64,000 bases of DNA from Sandaracinus amylolyticus (lineage in GTDB: Bacteria; Myxococcota_A; Polyangia; Polyangiales; Sandaracinaceae): positions 9,734,001 through 9,798,000 of the forward strand of contig NZ_CP070225.1 of NCBI RefSeq assembly GCF_021631985.1, in the 5' to 3' direction. The position numbers and the translations under genes were made by a program. Of this stretch, positions 62,095 through 64,000 are shown piece after piece (the first letter of the stretch is position 1; each line of letters starts with the position of its first letter). Under the pieces are notes generated by a model. That model saw only the letters and a list, made by a program, of their open reading frames with translations, was not told where the DNA came from and did no database searches.

Positions 62095-63051
62095 CTAGAG
62101 ATCGACGAAGCCGATCACTCTCAGTCCACCGCGCCCGCCGCCGCGAATCGAGTCCACCTGTTGGATGATCGTCGAGCCGCCGCCGAACAGCTCGATCTGC
62201 AGCTCGCGAATCGGCTCCCATCCCCAGACGCCGTCCACCGAGATCGGGAACACGTCTCCGCCGGGCCAGATCGACGAGATGCTCACGTCGGCGCGCGCTC
62301 CCCACCGCATCTGGAGCGCCGCCGATCCGAGGAAGAGCTGCGCTGCGAGCCCGCCGGTCAGTCCTTCTTGATTGCCGAGCCAGGTCGCGATCCACGCCTG
62401 TCCGAGCCGGATTCCGAGCCCGCCCGACACCACCAGCGCGGCATCACCGGCGAACGGATCACTGCGCAGCTCGAATGCCGCGCTCGCTCGCCATCCACCG
62501 CCTCCGGTGCGCGGAAACCACAGCGCGTCATCGGCCGGTCCCATCAAGAGCGCAGTGCGCATCGAGAGGTCCAATTGCGCCGGAGTCGCGCCCTCGGCAG
62601 TGGGCGTCATCCACGCGATCGAGGCCTCTCCGCGCCACTCGCCGCACGGCGAGTGCATCACCACGCCGACGTCGATCGCCGGCGCGCGCAGGATGTCGGC
62701 GTTCGGCCCGAACGACGCGCCCGCCGCGATACCCGCCGAGAGCGCGACGAGCGGCGTGATCGGCAATGCCCCGCGCACCTGCGCGCGCAGCGCGCCGATC
62801 GGACCGACGCCGACACGTCCCTCGAGCTCGAGCGAGATGTTGCGCGCGGGATCGCCGAGCCCTGCGAAATACCCCGCGGGCACCGGGCTCCCCGGCCGCG
62901 CACCGGTCGCGACGCAGGTGCGCCCCACGCCGCGCGACGCCTCGGTCGTCCCGCGATCGACGGCCAGCGCGTCGTCGTCGTCGTTCTCGATCTGCGCGCG
63001 CGCCGGGATCGACACCAGCGAGAGCGCGATTGCGATCATCCAGACACGCAT
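62095..63051 (-). CDS. Outer-membrane beta-barrel protein
   Basis: The ATG at 63051 overlaps the upstream gene stop (ATGA); 318 residues. A signal peptide (WMIAIALSLVSIPARAQ) is followed by an acidic DDDDALAVDRG region and strand-rich sequence (ISLELEGRVGVGPIGALRAQ, FELRSDPFAGDAALVVSGGL, LQMRWGARADVSIS), ending in a final strand (GGLRVIGFVDL). It is a probable outer-membrane barrel, co-transcribed with the lipoprotein that runs off the window. It converges on the tri-haem gene with about 20 bases between. Confidence 0.6.
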   Translation of the reverse strand: MRVWMIAIALSLVSIPARAQIENDDDDALAVDRGTTEASRGVGRTCVATGARPGSPVPAGYFAGLGDPARNISLELEGRVGVGPIGALRAQVRGALPITPLVALSAGIAAGASFGPNADILRAPAIDVGVVMHSPCGEWRGEASIAWMTPTAEGATPAQLDLSMRTALLMGPADDALWFPRTGGGGWRASAAFELRSDPFAGDAALVVSGGLGIRLGQAWIATWLGNQEGLTGGLAAQLFLGSAALQMRWGARADVSISSIWPGGDVFPISVDGVWGWEPIRELQIELFGGGSTIIQQVDSIRGGGRGGLRVIGFVDL

Positions 63052-64000
63052 CACGGCGTCCCTCCGCGGCGCGCGGGATCGGTGCGCTCCCAGACCCGGA
63101 GAATCCCTTCGGCCGAGAGCAGCAGTGAGTCGACCACCGCCGTGCGCTGCGCCTCGGGCAGATCGTCGCTCTCCGCGATCGTCGCGATCACGTCGGCGAG
63201 CTGCCCGTACGAAGCGAGACCGCGCTCGTCGAGGCGCACCGTGCGCGGGCCTCCGTCGATCGTGAGCGGTCCGATCGAAGGCGTGCTGCACCCGTGCGCG
63301 CCGTACTCGAAGGTGCTCGGCGAGCGGCGTGTGATCGGGAACTGCGGCGCGAGCCCGTTCATGTCGGTGCCGAACCCGATCGCGCCGCGGCGCCCGTCGA
63401 AGATGCGATCCATCAGCCCCGCGTAGTCCTCGGCCCACGCGACCACCGGATCCTGCACGACCTCGATGCGCGCCTCGTCGATCGAGAACGACACGCGCGC
63501 ATCCGGGTCGTGGGTGACCAGCGCGAGATCGAGCCCGCAGAGCGCACTCGGCGCGACGTCGGCGGGCAGCGTGACGAAGCGATCGAAGCGATTCCCGCCG
63601 CTCCACGTGCCGCGGAAGCTCATCGTGACCCACTCGCCCTCGCACCCGCTCGTCGGGAACGACGGCGCTGCCGGACACGTGCCGTCGCTCGCGCGCAGTC
63701 GCGGTCGCGCGCACAGCTCGCTGCCATAACGATCGAGCGCCGCGCCGAGCAGCGTGTTCGAGCCTCCCGGGCTCGCGATCACGCCGATGCGCACCAGCTT
63801 GCGCCCGTCGTCGAAGCTCGGCGCGTCGTCGCCGCTGCGGAACAGATCGAGCCCACCGCGCGAGCTGCCGAGCTGGGCGAGCGCACCACCGTTGTCGCGC
63901 GCCGCGACCACCCAGGTCGCTCCGTCGATCGTGATCGTCGCGCTGGTCGGCGACCACGCGCTGCCATCGGGCAGGCCACCGCACGATGCCCCGACGAGCC
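63051..64000 (-). CDS. Lipoprotein with M19-peptidase-like C-terminal segment (partial at window edge)
   Basis: The frame is open to the end of the window and reads into LVGASCGGLPDGSAW, a lipobox (GASC), so the signal peptide starts beyond 64000. The N-terminal part (ATWVVAARDNGGALAQLGSS) and a Cys-bearing middle are unplaced. The last ~130 residues (IFDGRRGAIGFGTDMNGLAP, LDERGLASYGQLADVI, ending ILRVWERTDP) resemble the C-terminal end of M19-type membrane dipeptidase-like proteins of myxobacteria, but the catalytic metal-binding region is not visible. The stop overlaps the outer-membrane barrel start. Confidence 0.5.
   Translation of the reverse strand, partial: LVGASCGGLPDGSAWSPTSATITIDGATWVVAARDNGGALAQLGSSRGGLDLFRSGDDAPSFDDGRKLVRIGVIASPGGSNTLLGAALDRYGSELCARPRLRASDGTCPAAPSFPTSGCEGEWVTMSFRGTWSGGNRFDRFVTLPADVAPSALCGLDLALVTHDPDARVSFSIDEARIEVVQDPVVAWAEDYAGLMDRIFDGRRGAIGFGTDMNGLAPQFPITRRSPSTFEYGAHGCSTPSIGPLTIDGGPRTVRLDERGLASYGQLADVIATIAESDDLPEAQRTAVVDSLLLSAEGILRVWERTDPARRGGTP

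Overview
The window is about 70% G+C with strong third-position G/C bias, so most long antisense frames are open by composition alone. The gene content suggests a myxobacterium (Polyangiales, perhaps a Sandaracinus-like lineage): many short lipoproteins, Cys-rich and Kazal-domain surface proteins, histidine kinases carrying GAF/PAS arrays, a Ser/Thr kinase fused to an AAA ATPase, and a class III cyclase. The taxon is inferred from gene style; there is no rRNA or other marker here.

Layout. 0-9 kb: C-terminus of an unknown gene, a divergent MetK, an HMA-type/DUF5132 pair, an outer-membrane barrel, a TPR lipoprotein, a PH-like protein, a COG2509 FAD protein, lipoproteins and a REC-XRE regulator. 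9.15 kb: tRNA-Pro(CGG). 9.3-14.5 kb: two outer-membrane proteins, a Cys-rich lipoprotein and a GT-C-like membrane protein. 15.0-25.9 kb: a compact, co-directional gas-vesicle locus, the centrepiece. 26-34.4 kb: hydrolase, Kazal lipoprotein, GST, lipoprotein, D-aminoacylase, MBL-fold lactonase-like enzyme, glycosyltransferase. 34.4-40.3 kb: large hybrid kinase, enoyl-CoA hydratase-like protein, GAF-cyclase. 40.4-50.5 kb: lipoproteins, MFS transporter, DUF167, a STAND ATPase regulator with C-terminal winged helix, AlaX-type editing protein. 50.5-53.2 kb: a RAYT-like transposase and a lower-GC FAD amine oxidase. 53.2-59 kb: PknK-like kinase, thioesterase, cupin and divergent LysR regulator. 59-64 kb: CBM9-like lipoprotein, tri-haem di-haem-oxidoreductase-like lipoprotein, outer-membrane protein and a lipoprotein cut by the window end.

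The gas-vesicle locus reads gvpJ - gvpA - histidine kinase 1 - response regulator 1 - gvpF/L - gvpG - tandem ArsA/Get3-like ATPase - gvpF/L - gvpS/M-like - gvpF/L - gvpK - histidine kinase 2 - response regulator 2. Most junctions after gvpA overlap (ATGA, GTGA or TGATG), so it looks like one translationally coupled operon. I see no GvpN, GvpO or GvpC. A double-headed Get3-like ATPase with a CxxC in each half sits inside the assembly genes, and two complete two-component pairs with no DNA-binding output are embedded. My leading hypothesis is a regulated gas-vesicle (or gas-vesicle-derived) assembly system in which the ATPase handles the hydrophobic GvpA-type subunits.

A second thread is a dispersed 15-bp motif (CCCAACSTCGGTCGG-like) in several intergenic gaps, including both flanks of the RAYT-like gene, which suggests a REP-type repeat family. 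Two strong candidate operators are also visible: a GAACGTTCGC inverted repeat between the amine oxidase and the kinase, and two ATGnGnGnnnCTCAT boxes between the cupin and lysR genes.
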